From contig QZKU01000129.1 in NCBI GenBank assembly GCA_003598085.1, forward strand, positions 1-30,102: a stretch of DNA of 30,102 bases. Direction: 5' to 3'. The notes beneath the pieces were generated by a model. That model was not told the origin of the DNA. It saw only the letters and a program-made list of their open reading frames with translations, and did no database searches. The translations under genes and the position numbers were made by a program. Of the stretch, positions 1-8,358 are shown one piece after another; the stretch's first letter is position 1; each line of letters starts with the position of its first letter. Origin of the DNA: Candidatus Abyssobacteria bacterium SURF_5. Its GTDB lineage: Bacteria > Abyssobacteria > SURF-5.

Positions 1-90
1 GGCTACCGCACCTTCGAAACTTTTTCTTTGGCCCTTTATCACGTACTCGGAAATCTCCCTATACCAGAATTAACCCACAAATTCTTGTGA
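1..90 (+). CDS. C-terminal end of a probable transposase (cut by window edge)
   Basis: Frame 1 is open from the first base to a TGA stop at 88-90 and encodes 29 residues beginning GYRTFETFSLALYH and ending LPIPELTHKFL. A segment of the type GYRxFxxFxxALYHxLGxLPxPxxTHxF resembles, from memory, the C-terminus of DDE transposases of the ISL3-like kind. The rest of the gene lies outside the window, so neither family nor intactness can be judged. No terminal inverted repeat could be identified in 91-247. If correct, an insertion sequence sits directly upstream of the methyltransferase gene at 248. The assignment rests on a short tail and is tentative; another protein family is possible. Confidence 0.45.
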   Translation, partial: GYRTFETFSLALYHVLGNLPIPELTHKFL

Positions 91-247
91 GGAGCTAAAT
101 TTTTTGGGGTTTAATAAGGGGTGGAATGATCCGAATGAATGCAGTAGTTCTGGAAAGGCAGCCCGCCTAACAAGTACCCCTTGCAGGCCGAATGCAATAT
201 TATAGCACCACGGTATCTTTTCTGCAAGGCCGATCGAGAAGATCGAG

Positions 248-1264
248 ATGACGGTTTTACTCTGCCGCGTGCTTGTTCAGGACTACCAAAATAGGATAGA
301 ATGTTATCTGCTCAAACATCCGAGGCAAACCGTTATGGCTGAAGGCAAAATGTTTTCAAGGATAACACGCAAAATATACCGCTCGGCGAAAAACAAGCAA
401 CAGCAATGTCGAATTGCTGACGGTGTGATTCTCGCAGCCTCCCTTATTGGAAAGAAGCAACTGCTTGGCGAAGTGAATGGCATTCCTCTCTACATCTCCC
501 CGACCGACAACTGGGGCCTGCGTGCATTCTTTCTCGGCCCCAGGCGCTATGACGAGAATGAAATAAGCGCGGTAACGTCACTTGCAGATGATCATTGCGT
601 TTTCTGGGATATCGGCGCCAATTACGGCGTCTACACCCTCTGCTTCCTTCGGAATCCGGATCTGCGCTGTCGCATCATAGCCGTTGAGCCTTCGCCGAAA
701 ACGTTCTTGCTGCTCAAAAAATCGTGCGAGCTGAATGGCGACGCCGGTCGCGTGAGCCTGGAGAACGTCGCCCTTTCCGACCACGAGGGCGAAGGCGTCC
801 TGTATCTTTCGTCGATCAACTCGGGCGATAACAGGATCATCGGCTCAGACGACAATGCGGTCCATAACAGGGGCAGGGGACGTAAGAAGACGCCGATCAG
901 GATCACCACGTTGGACGCTCTCGCCAAGAAGTATTTCGGATCATTCCCCAAAAGGAATGTCCTCAAGCTCGATGTGCAGGGCGCGGAACTGCTGGTTTTG
1001 AAGGGCGCCCGCGAGTTAATCGGTGCGTCGGACTATTTCGCCGCATGCGTTGAAGTGTGGCCGCACGGCCTCGAACAGGCCGGCGCCGATGTGAAGGCCT
1101 TCTATGACTTCTGTGAGGCGGCGGGACTGCGGTTTTACGGTATGGATCGTTCCCCCGTCAGCTATTCTCAGTTGCTGGATCAATTGAATTCAACTAATCA
1201 CCGAACCACCAACGCCATCATCATGAAAGGCGACCCTCCGAGTCCTCAAACGAACCCGCGGTAA
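248..1264 (+). CDS. FkbM family SAM-dependent methyltransferase
   Basis: 338 codons. The Rossmann SAM-binding motif DIGANYGVYT lies at residues 121-130, followed by VEPSP (146-150) and the FkbM-typical stretch TTLDAL (220-225) and VLKLDVQGAE (238-247). These are hallmarks of FkbM (Methyltransf_21) enzymes, which methylate hydroxyls of sugars or small metabolites and are common in polysaccharide or natural-product clusters. The substrate cannot be read from the sequence. No recognised glycan cluster adjoins it; a transposase tail lies upstream and an unrelated minus-strand gene downstream. The start is uncertain: ATG 248 has only a weak ribosome site, while ATG 335 (GAGG 9 bases before) and ATG 350 (GAAGG 4 bases before) are in frame and would lose no conserved motif. 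The first 90 residues match no domain I recognise. Confidence 0.85.
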   Translation: MTVLLCRVLVQDYQNRIECYLLKHPRQTVMAEGKMFSRITRKIYRSAKNKQQQCRIADGVILAASLIGKKQLLGEVNGIPLYISPTDNWGLRAFFLGPRRYDENEISAVTSLADDHCVFWDIGANYGVYTLCFLRNPDLRCRIIAVEPSPKTFLLLKKSCELNGDAGRVSLENVALSDHEGEGVLYLSSINSGDNRIIGSDDNAVHNRGRGRKKTPIRITTLDALAKKYFGSFPKRNVLKLDVQGAELLVLKGARELIGASDYFAACVEVWPHGLEQAGADVKAFYDFCEAAGLRFYGMDRSPVSYSQLLDQLNSTNHRTTNAIIMKGDPPSPQTNPR

Positions 1265-1364
1265 TGAGTCTCCCTTTCCGGAATGTTCATTCTCGCTCAT
1301 CGTCTCAAGGCGGAGCTGCTTAACCGGCAAGACAAATAATTGGAGATTGGAATGCTGGGGCTGG

Positions 1365-1841
1365 TTACCACCTTATGCTGATCGAGAAGAAGCCGAAATA
1401 GAATCTTCTATTAGTCCACTGTTCCTCGACGACAATGAGCGCGGGCGAAATGTCGGCGTCGGGCCCGAAAATCCTGTAGGTTCTCATTTCGAAGCCGGCG
1501 TCGTATCCCATTCTGGGTTCGGAAATATATTCCGGACCCCGTTCTTCCTCGGGGATCTCGAACTCGAGCGTCTCCTCGAGCACGTCGTCGTCCGGCTCTG
1601 AGTAATAAGACTGCTCCGAGGACTCGCGGTCGTCTTCGGAAAAAGTGGGCCGCAACGTGATCGATCTGACGGGATAGAGCTCGATGTCCTCAAACGGACC
1701 ATCCTCATCATCTGCCGACACCCAAACATAGCAATCGTGCAGCCAGATATCCGACTCGCATGGAACGTCAGTGTCCGCCGACAGCCTTGCGGGAAAGAGA
1801 CTAAGCAATAAGAGAAGAAGAACTTTCAAGAGCGTATTCAT
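1365..1841 (-). CDS. Small acidic secreted protein, function unknown
   Basis: 158 residues. The N-terminus MNTLLKVLLLLLLSLFPARL, followed by SAD, looks like a Sec signal peptide with cleavage near residue 22. The mature part is very acidic, with clusters such as DDEDG, SEDD, SEPDDD and PEEE. It has a cysteine pair near the start (CESD, HDCY) and an aromatic C-terminus (RRFYFGFFSISIRW). I do not recognise the family. There is no clear ribosome-binding site before ATG 1841. The gene converges with the FkbM gene and diverges from the sulfatase across 258 bases with no obvious promoter. Weak codon periodicity and a lack of homologues I can recall leave some doubt, but the signal peptide and an uninterrupted frame favour a real gene exported to the periplasm or cell surface. 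Confidence 0.6.
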   Translation of the reverse strand: MNTLLKVLLLLLLSLFPARLSADTDVPCESDIWLHDCYVWVSADDEDGPFEDIELYPVRSITLRPTFSEDDRESSEQSYYSEPDDDVLEETLEFEIPEEERGPEYISEPRMGYDAGFEMRTYRIFGPDADISPALIVVEEQWTNRRFYFGFFSISIRW

Positions 1842-2099
1842 TTCGGGTCTTGTCCAAAGAGTCGATCAACTGCTTCTACTTCAAATATAAGAAAAAAATC
1901 CTTGAAAGGAAAGCGGAGAAGCAGATGTGGCCTGAGAGATGCTGCAAAATGTCAATACAACGTTGACTCCAGAAGGTTTCGCGTGTAATAATGGCTGCAC
2001 TTCGATCCACGTCGCGCTTGATTCCTTTCTTGCTTCATAAAGGACCGTGTTTGATTTTTCTTCGGGGCAGCGTTTTCAATACTACCCGGGGAGGAGAAA

Positions 2100-3617
2100 A
2101 TGAGCAAAGAGAGATGTACCCGCAGGAGATTCCTCAAAATGACGGCCTCCGGCTCCGCCCTCTCTGTTTTGGGATGGCCGTTGTTTTCGATTGCGTGCGG
2201 CGGCTCCAAACTCCCTTATCCGGACCAGACCATAAATACCGTCGGGCTGTCCACTGATTCACCGGCTAAATCGCCGAATATCATTATCATCAATGCAGAC
2301 GATCTGGGATATGGCGACCTCGGCTGCTATGGCGGGCGTGTCATCAGGACGCCGAACATCGACGGATTGGCGGGCCAAGGGCTTCGCTTCACGAATTTCT
2401 ATGCCTGCGATTCCGTGTGTACCCCTTCGCGCGCGGGCCTTCTGACCGGGCGTTATCCCGCGAGAATGGGTTTCTGTTTTCCGCTGTTTGCGGAGGATAT
2501 GACGTTCAAACAGTCGGTGACGATGATGGCTGGAAATCTGAGCGCGAAGCTGGGTGCGCTGGATATCGCCACGGAGGCGGCGCCGGGCGGATTGCATCAG
2601 CATGAGATCACGATAGCCGAGGCTCTGAAAGCTCGGGATTACCGAACGGGAATGGTCGGCAAATGGCATCTGGGAGATTATTCGGGGAACGCCGAGTACA
2701 ATCCGGTGCGCCATGGCTTCGATTTTTATTTCGGCGTGCCCCACAGCAACGACATGCATCCGTTTCCCCTCTATCGGGACGAACAAGAAGTCGAAGCGCA
2801 GATAACGGATCAGGGCAAACTCACGCGGCTGTACACGGAAGAGGCGATAAAATTCATGGGATCGTCTCCGGACAAGCCGTTCTTCCTCTATTTCGCTCAC
2901 ACATTTCCACATCGTCCGCTGTTCGCATCGGAAGCTTTCAAAGGAAAATCGGAGGGCGGGAAGTTTGGCGACGCGGTCGAAGAGGTGGATTGGAGCGTCG
3001 GAGAGATCCTGAACTTCCTCGGAGAGAATAATCTGGAGCAGAAAACGATTGTCGTGTTCACCAGCGACAACGGGCCATGGTATCAGGGGAGCACCGGCGG
3101 ATTGCGAGGGCGAAAAGGACAGAGCTGGGAAGGAGGACAGCGAGTGCCGTTCATCATTCGCTGGCCCGGCCACATCGATGCCGGCATCTGCAACGAGCCG
3201 GCGATGAATATCGATCTTCTGCCCACATGTCTCGACATCGCGGGCTTGACGTTGCCGTCTGACAGGATCATCGATGGCGTGAGTATCAGAGGATTATTGG
3301 AGACGCCGGAACGCAAGCCGTCCGACCGGCCTCTGTTCTTCTACCACAATGGCGAACTCGAGAGCGTCAGGGTCGGATCATGGAAATACGTTCGCGAGAT
3401 CAGCCATTACACCTGGCCGATGCCGGTGAACAAGAACCTGGGCAAAACGAGCGAGCACACGTTTGTGCAAATGCCCCTCTTATTCAATCTGGAAAATGAT
3501 CCGTATGAGTCCTACAATGTCATCAATAAGTATCCCGCCAAGGGTGACGAACTGGCGGGTATCCTGGGCCAGTGGGAGAAGCAACTCGAAGCGAATCAGC
3601 TCGGTTTGATTCAGTAA
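2100..3617 (+). CDS. Tat-exported type I sulfatase (arylsulfatase A family)
   Basis: 505 residues. The N-terminus carries the twin-arginine motif TRRRFLKM (residues 7-14), a hydrophobic stretch and SIAC at 30-33, which could be a non-canonical lipobox. The sulfatase domain starts with the metal-binding NADDLGYGDLGCYGG (65-79). The active-site signature is CTPSRAGLLTGRYP, with Cys107 expected to be converted to formylglycine. GMVGKWHLGDY, TSDNGPWYQGSTGGLRG and EGGQRVPFIIRWPG follow in the normal order, so the enzyme looks complete. It would hydrolyse sulfate esters outside the cytoplasm, perhaps of sulfated glycans; the substrate is unknown. Start ATG 2100 follows a strong GGAGGAG site 4 bases upstream. 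Tat export fits the family, because formylglycine can be made in the cytoplasm before translocation. No formylglycine-generating enzyme is in this window. The LEA-like lipoprotein gene follows 92 bases downstream. Confidence 0.93.
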   Translation: MSKERCTRRRFLKMTASGSALSVLGWPLFSIACGGSKLPYPDQTINTVGLSTDSPAKSPNIIIINADDLGYGDLGCYGGRVIRTPNIDGLAGQGLRFTNFYACDSVCTPSRAGLLTGRYPARMGFCFPLFAEDMTFKQSVTMMAGNLSAKLGALDIATEAAPGGLHQHEITIAEALKARDYRTGMVGKWHLGDYSGNAEYNPVRHGFDFYFGVPHSNDMHPFPLYRDEQEVEAQITDQGKLTRLYTEEAIKFMGSSPDKPFFLYFAHTFPHRPLFASEAFKGKSEGGKFGDAVEEVDWSVGEILNFLGENNLEQKTIVVFTSDNGPWYQGSTGGLRGRKGQSWEGGQRVPFIIRWPGHIDAGICNEPAMNIDLLPTCLDIAGLTLPSDRIIDGVSIRGLLETPERKPSDRPLFFYHNGELESVRVGSWKYVREISHYTWPMPVNKNLGKTSEHTFVQMPLLFNLENDPYESYNVINKYPAKGDELAGILGQWEKQLEANQLGLIQ

Positions 3618-3662
3618 TCTCTGAAAAGCATCGAAAGCGGGAACATGAACTCCAATTCCTCT

Positions 3663-3679
3663 GCAGGCAAGATGCCTGC
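3663..3679. repeat. Short palindromic repeat (GCAGGCA-AGA-TGCCTGC hairpin)
   Basis: A 7-base inverted repeat around AGA, followed by GCTAC, lies just before the lipoprotein start. Similar hairpins of the form CAGGC-n-GCCTG occur at 26183-26197 and 29994-30012, so this belongs to a dispersed family of the window. Any reading frame through it upstream of 3710 is repeat-derived rather than protein. Confidence 0.55.
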
Positions 3680-3709
3680 GCTACGTGGCGACGGGAAGGA
3701 GCCGTCAGC

Positions 3710-4504
3710 ATGCGATTACGTTCCAGTTGCTTGATTCTTGCGGTTCTACTTGCGACCGTGGCCGGGTGCGCGTCGCTTCCTCTGGGGAATGCGCCGGAAG
3801 TCCAATCGGTCAGCCCGCGTATCACCGGAATCGACTTTGAGGGTCTGAATCTGGCTTTTGACGTCGATGTCAATAACACCTATCCAATCCCGATCAAGAC
3901 GCCGCGCTTCCGATATGGACTGGATGTGGAAGGGAGCAGGTTCTTTGAATCGGAGACGGCCTCTCAATTTGATCTGCCTGCGGGCAAGGTGGGAACGGTA
4001 ACATTGCCGGTGCGCTTGTCCTACGTGGATTTATTCAGTACGTACACGCGCCTGGCCTCGGCTTCCGAAGCGAACTACACATTGAACGGCGCGCTGCTCC
4101 TGCCCGTTCTGGGGCGCTCGTTTGAGCTTCCTCTTGCTCACAGCGGCACGTTTCCGGTTCTCCGGCCGCCCGCATTCTCGGATGTCAGTATCGACTTTGC
4201 CGATGTCTCGCTTCTCAAGACGAGGATCAATGTCAATGCAGTGATGAAGAATCCGAATGCGTTTGCAATCGGCATCGAGAATCTCGGTTACGTGCTGAAG
4301 CTCGGCACGGTCGAGCTTGGCGGCCTGACCGCCACAACTGCAAAAAGTCTTGAGGCGGGACAATCGGCAAGCCTGTCTCTTTCGGGTCGGGTCTCGGCCG
4401 CGAGCGCTGTGAGTAACCTGCTTAAAGGAGGAAAAGCCGGCGGAGCCGCTATCGTTCCAACGGGTTTTCTTCAGACCCCTTACGGGCCGGTGAATTTTCA
4501 GTAA
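3710..4504 (+). CDS. LEA type 2 / WHy-domain lipoprotein
   Basis: 264 residues from ATG 3710, which has AAGGAG 8 bases upstream. The frame is open further upstream, but that part crosses a repeat hairpin at 3663-3679 and is not coding. The start gives a lipoprotein signal peptide with lipobox LATVAGC and acylated Cys20. Two similar beta-rich modules follow (about 35-135 and 150-250), each with a hydrophobic-N-V-N-N/K-N-P/Y-P pattern: AFDVDVNNTYPIPI and RINVNAVMKNPNAFAI. This is the pattern of water-stress/LEA_2 proteins, found in bacterial envelope lipoproteins of unknown precise role, possibly binding lipids or protecting the envelope. The protein ends in a GPVNFQ tail. The gene stops 11 bases before a strong hairpin and converges with the VIT-VWA gene. 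Confidence 0.8.
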   Translation: MRLRSSCLILAVLLATVAGCASLPLGNAPEVQSVSPRITGIDFEGLNLAFDVDVNNTYPIPIKTPRFRYGLDVEGSRFFESETASQFDLPAGKVGTVTLPVRLSYVDLFSTYTRLASASEANYTLNGALLLPVLGRSFELPLAHSGTFPVLRPPAFSDVSIDFADVSLLKTRINVNAVMKNPNAFAIGIENLGYVLKLGTVELGGLTATTAKSLEAGQSASLSLSGRVSAASAVSNLLKGGKAGGAAIVPTGFLQTPYGPVNFQ

Positions 4505-4514
4505 GAATTATTTT

Positions 4515-4546
4515 GCGGGAAAGCCGGCGCAGACCGGCTTTCCCGC
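4515..4546. terminator. Strong hairpin between convergent genes (probable terminator)
   Basis: A perfect 13-base-pair stem (GCGGGAAAGCCGG / CCGGCTTTCCCGC) with the 6-base loop CGCAGA lies between the lipoprotein stop at 4504 and the VIT-VWA stop at 4585. Neither side has a clean U-tract: TGTGTTATT follows on the plus strand and AAAATAATT on the minus. It may act as a bidirectional terminator or transcript-end stabiliser. Confidence 0.6.
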
Positions 4547-4584
4547 TGTGTTATTAGGGATTTGATTCATTTACAAGTGACTGC

Positions 4585-7002
4585 TCACCTCTTTGCGCCG
4601 GCTTCTTCAAGCAGTCGAACAATCTTCTTGTTGTTGCTCTCTCTCGCCAGCGTCAGGGCTCTCTTGCCGTCTTTCGCCTTGACATTCGCGTTGGCGCCGT
4701 TTTCGAGCAGGAGCTTCACAATGTCGGCGTGACCCGATTGGACCGCATGCATCAGTGCGGTGTAGCCGTCGTTATCCTGCGCATCAACTTTTGCGCCGCT
4801 TGCGAGCAGGGCCTTGACGGTCTCCGCATGTCCATTCATGGCGGCAAGCATCAGAGGCGTGCGTCCCCGGGCGTCTTTCGCATTCAGATCGGCGCCCTTG
4901 CGCACCTCTTCCTTGACTGCATCCGCGCCGTCTTCATTCGCCGCCGCATCCAGGAGAGCCGCATCCTTTTCGCCGGTCATCGCCTGCATCTTGTCAGAAG
5001 CCCCGTTGGACAGGAACCCCTTCAGCCGATCCAATCCGGATGACGGCGCCTCGCACTCCTCGACCGCAGGAGACCTGTACATCGCCTTTTGACAGGTGAG
5101 GCCGCCGACCGCGTAATTCGAAACTCCCTCGGGCAAAGGCAGCGGCTGAACGACTTTCGTGACATCGCCTTCCTTGTTTCGAACCAGCGAGTCGATGGCA
5201 ACGAACGAAGTGTAGTCCGTGAGCAGGTTGTAGGCGAGACCGAGATCGGTCACTTCCTTCACGCGTTTGTCATCCATGCGCAGATTATTGTAATCGGAGA
5301 GCGTCTTGATCCGGTGCCGCGCCCACAGATAACGCAATGCGACATTCGAATTATCTTCGAGCTTTGGGCTGATATCGAGCCTGGTGCTGTATCGGCCGGC
5401 GCCCGAGTACCCTGAAATATGGACGGCGCCTGCCGCCCCGCCCTTGTATTTGCCAAAGACAATCACCGGCCGGTTCGCCAGAACGTCCGGCACGGAGAGC
5501 GGCTCGATATCGTAGGCGTTGAGGCGATCGAATTCGATTTCGATCTGAGTGAGCACCGGCTCGCGGATATATTCGCGGAACTTCTCGGCTGTTTTCCCCG
5601 CCTCATCCGGATGCGTTACAACGAACGGCTCGCCGGCGCCGCAGCGCGCCATTCCCTCGATGAGATGCCGGTTGACGCTCGAGCCGATTCCGAAGCTGAA
5701 CACGTTGGATTTGTTGAGGTTCTTTCGGACGAGATCGAACGCCTCCGCCTCGCAGCTCACATACCCGTCAGTGACGATGACCGTCGTGCGCGAGACGTTT
5801 TCCTCCTGCCGCGGCAATGAGAACGCGGTTTGAAGCGCGTTGATAAGCTCGGTTCCGCCGCCGCCGGTCTGCCGCTCGATGGTATCGAGCGCCTTATCGA
5901 TATTCGCTTTGGTGGCCGGAAGCGATTTCTCCGAGAGCACCGCGGCGCGTCCCGAAAAAAGCACCACATTAAATTTGTCTATTTCCCTGAGCCCGCCGAT
6001 GAGGTCGCGCATGAGCGCTTTGGCTGTATCGAGTGGAAACCCGTACATCGATCCGGAAACGTCCAGGATAAAAATGTACTCGCGCGGCGGTATCGCGGCT
6101 TGAGCTATCCGCGCGGGCGGCTCCATCATGACCAGAAAAAATTTTTCTTTCGGACCGGGATAGAGAAGGACGCCCGACTGGATTTTCGCGCCCTCGAGGC
6201 TGTACCTCAGGATGAAATCCTTCGTGCCAGCCCCTTTGGTGTCTTCGAGCGTAATGAAGGCGTCGCCGGGACCATCGTACTCGATCTTCGTTTTATGCGA
6301 GATGCACCCCATCTTGCTAATGGGAATGCCGGAATTCACGGTGACTTCGATGTCGAACGTGAACGGCTCCGGCTCGCCTTCCTTAAGGTACGGATTTTCC
6401 ACCCACGCGTCGCGGTCGGATGCGCCCGCCTTCGGCGTGTTCGAGTAGCGCGGGCCGACGACGGTCGGGTAGACGAACTCATAGGTTCCGTCCTCGGGCA
6501 CAAGCAGTTCCACATAATTCAATTCGACCTTGATGATGTCACCGGGCATGATGTTGGCCACGTTCATCTGGAACACGTTTGGCCGCTGCTGCTCGAGGAG
6601 CGTGGCGCTCTTGCCGTCGGCGCGCGCCTGCTCATATTCGGCCCGAGCCTTCTGACGCTCTTCGATTCTTGCCTCGATCACGCGCTCGCCGATGGTCATC
6701 CGCATCCCGAAAACGGCCGCATTGGTCGAACCGGGAAAAATGTAAGTTGCCTCGATCGGGCGGGTGCCGGCGTTCTTGTACACCTGCGTCACGAGCACTT
6801 TTGCAATGACGCCGGCGATTTCGACGTCGGCGCGCGTGCTTTGCAGCGGAAGCCGGTCGATGCCGGGGTCGTCGCTGTGGACGAAGAAGTAGGGCGACAG
6901 CGTTTTGTCAGGCCCGACCTCCCTTTCCTGGCCGACCGCACAAAGCGGCATTGCGAACATAAGAAGCAGCACCACTATCAATGTTCTCCTGATCGTTCTC
7001 AT
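4585..7002 (-). CDS. Secreted VIT-VWA protein with C-terminal ankyrin repeats
   Basis: 805 residues. A signal peptide (1-24, hydrophobic VVLLLMFAMPLCAV) is followed by a VIT domain (about 47-175; ATYIFPGSTNAAVFGM, then the E/R-rich ARAEYEQARADG). A von Willebrand A domain spans about 308-480 with an intact MIDAS motif DVSGSM (314-319), a GGGGTEL turn and a VTDGYVSCE segment. The VIT/VWA pair follows the inter-alpha-trypsin inhibitor heavy-chain plan; bacterial members are envelope proteins thought to mediate metal-dependent adhesion or assembly. Near residue 655 is a linker with two cysteines, and residues about 690-805 form ankyrin repeats (GRTPLMLAAMNGHAETVKAL, then GYTALMHAVQSGHADIVKLL). 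ATG 7002 has AAGGAG 7 bases upstream. Ankyrin repeats on an exported VIT-VWA protein are unusual and suggest a protein-binding tail. Confidence 0.88.
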   Translation of the reverse strand: MRTIRRTLIVVLLLMFAMPLCAVGQEREVGPDKTLSPYFFVHSDDPGIDRLPLQSTRADVEIAGVIAKVLVTQVYKNAGTRPIEATYIFPGSTNAAVFGMRMTIGERVIEARIEERQKARAEYEQARADGKSATLLEQQRPNVFQMNVANIMPGDIIKVELNYVELLVPEDGTYEFVYPTVVGPRYSNTPKAGASDRDAWVENPYLKEGEPEPFTFDIEVTVNSGIPISKMGCISHKTKIEYDGPGDAFITLEDTKGAGTKDFILRYSLEGAKIQSGVLLYPGPKEKFFLVMMEPPARIAQAAIPPREYIFILDVSGSMYGFPLDTAKALMRDLIGGLREIDKFNVVLFSGRAAVLSEKSLPATKANIDKALDTIERQTGGGGTELINALQTAFSLPRQEENVSRTTVIVTDGYVSCEAEAFDLVRKNLNKSNVFSFGIGSSVNRHLIEGMARCGAGEPFVVTHPDEAGKTAEKFREYIREPVLTQIEIEFDRLNAYDIEPLSVPDVLANRPVIVFGKYKGGAAGAVHISGYSGAGRYSTRLDISPKLEDNSNVALRYLWARHRIKTLSDYNNLRMDDKRVKEVTDLGLAYNLLTDYTSFVAIDSLVRNKEGDVTKVVQPLPLPEGVSNYAVGGLTCQKAMYRSPAVEECEAPSSGLDRLKGFLSNGASDKMQAMTGEKDAALLDAAANEDGADAVKEEVRKGADLNAKDARGRTPLMLAAMNGHAETVKALLASGAKVDAQDNDGYTALMHAVQSGHADIVKLLLENGANANVKAKDGKRALTLARESNNKKIVRLLEEAGAKR

Positions 7003-7203
7003 TTTCTTTCTCCTTTGCAGATTCAGATCGCCGTTCTCTTGCGTGAAGCGGTCATTCCATGGGGAATTCAGGCAGAGACTCTCGAGATTATCGCCTTTGG
7101 AAGGTTAAACGAACGAGACGAGAAAAAGATTTATGCGGGCCCGCTTTTTTTTGGTCAGACGAGGAGGCTTTTGAACCGGTATTTGGAGGAAATTACTGAG
7201 TGC

Positions 7204-8190
7204 TCACCCCTCAGCTTCACTCAATTTTTGGAATTCTATTGTCAGGCCGGCATGAATGGGGCAAATCCGTATCTTGCAGGGTTCCGTTTTCCCGCGGCAG
7301 GTATGTACTTCAATCTCAAAATCGATGCAGTTGTCCGCCTTCAATGCTTCCTGGATTTTTTCATCGAGCGAAACGCCGTGAGCGGCCGGCAGATATTCGG
7401 ATATGTTTTTTCCCGCCATCTCACTCCTTCGCGAGCACAGGAAATCTTCCGCCGGTTTATTGCAGTTTCGCACACTGAGCCTCTCATCGACGATAACGAT
7501 GGGGTTCATGATATTATCGAATACGGCCCGATATTGCATCTCGGCTCTCATCAGGCGCAAATTCGACTCCCGCAGAAGCGCGACCGTCCGCTCGAGCTTC
7601 TCCTTGATGGAGGTCTTGGGTTCGGCTATCTCGTATCCACAGGCCTCGATGTCCGCCGGGACGCCGATGAGAAATTCGCACTCTTTGTCGCCTTTCCCGA
7701 TGCATTTGGTCTCGACCACCGACAGCTCCTCGATGCCCGTCTGGGCGTGCCTGTGGGTATCCCTCATGAACGCCTGCAAAACGCCGCGGGTGTAGTCGCA
7801 CTTGGAGCGACTCTGCAGATTATTGTTGGCGGCATAGGCCCAGCCCTCGAAGGAGTCTGCGCACCGAATGATCGCCCACCCCTTCGACCAGAACAGTTCG
7901 GCTATTTGAAAATTCCCGAAGCCGGACTCGGAATAGGTTTCAACTGCGCTGATGAAACCGTTCTCGTCCGGCGTAAGCTCTTTTGTTTCTATGGATGAGC
8001 TCACGAACGAAGTGGATCCCTGGATACCGGCATGACAGACGAGATCATCAGCCGTATCTCCCACCTCGCGCGCCAGGACTTCCCTCATGCCGTAGAACCC
8101 GCCTTTGATGTCCACGAGCGACATCCTCGCGCCGCCCACTTCAATCCAGCCGCGTCTGACAAAATTGATGAAGTCGCGCTCCTTATCCAT
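7204..8190 (-). CDS. V4R domain plus PAS domain sensor protein without an output domain
   Basis: 328 residues. After an N-terminal region, a V4R (4-vinyl reductase-like) small-molecule-binding domain covers roughly 60-180, with the diagnostic CIGKGDKECEF containing Cys163 and Cys171. A short helical linker (about 193-217) leads to a PAS domain (about 218-325; YRAVFDNIMNPIVIVDE, then ICPIHAGLTIEF). V4R domains bind hydrophobic or aromatic ligands and sit in regulators such as XylR/DmpR and near BchJ. Here no kinase, GGDEF, AAA or DNA-binding domain follows; the protein stops after the PAS. It may act by protein-protein contact with a separate partner, or be a shortened sensor. ATG 8190 has GGAGGG 5 bases upstream. 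It lies between the methyltransferase (168-base gap) and the VIT-VWA gene, all on the minus strand. Confidence 0.82.
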   Translation of the reverse strand: MDKERDFINFVRRGWIEVGGARMSLVDIKGGFYGMREVLAREVGDTADDLVCHAGIQGSTSFVSSSIETKELTPDENGFISAVETYSESGFGNFQIAELFWSKGWAIIRCADSFEGWAYAANNNLQSRSKCDYTRGVLQAFMRDTHRHAQTGIEELSVVETKCIGKGDKECEFLIGVPADIEACGYEIAEPKTSIKEKLERTVALLRESNLRLMRAEMQYRAVFDNIMNPIVIVDERLSVRNCNKPAEDFLCSRRSEMAGKNISEYLPAAHGVSLDEKIQEALKADNCIDFEIEVHTCRGKTEPCKIRICPIHAGLTIEFQKLSEAEG

Positions 8191-8358
8191 GTGGCCCTCC
8201 AGACAGGTTCATTGCATAAGGAAGTCCGTCATTCGATTTGTGCTATTATCCCGCCAAACGATTCCTTATGTCAAACCGCGCGGAGGTCGCGTATTCGACT
8301 GACCGCCAGAGTGCCGCCTCGCGGATTTGCCACAGCTTTCGCGTACGGCCTCATTTGC

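Noticed and set aside
2259-3173. A 304-codon minus-strand frame
   Set aside because: It is antisense to the conserved core of the sulfatase and has no signal or domain.
7135-7152. GCGGGCCCGC followed by eight T as a terminator
   Set aside because: The palindrome is perfect but leaves no room for a loop, so the stem would be at most 3 pairs. It points along the plus strand, where no gene ends.
5830-7998. A 722-codon open frame on the plus strand
   Set aside because: It lies antisense to both the VIT-VWA and V4R-PAS genes and spans their gap. It has no domain or ribosome site; high GC codon bias on the real strand explains its length.
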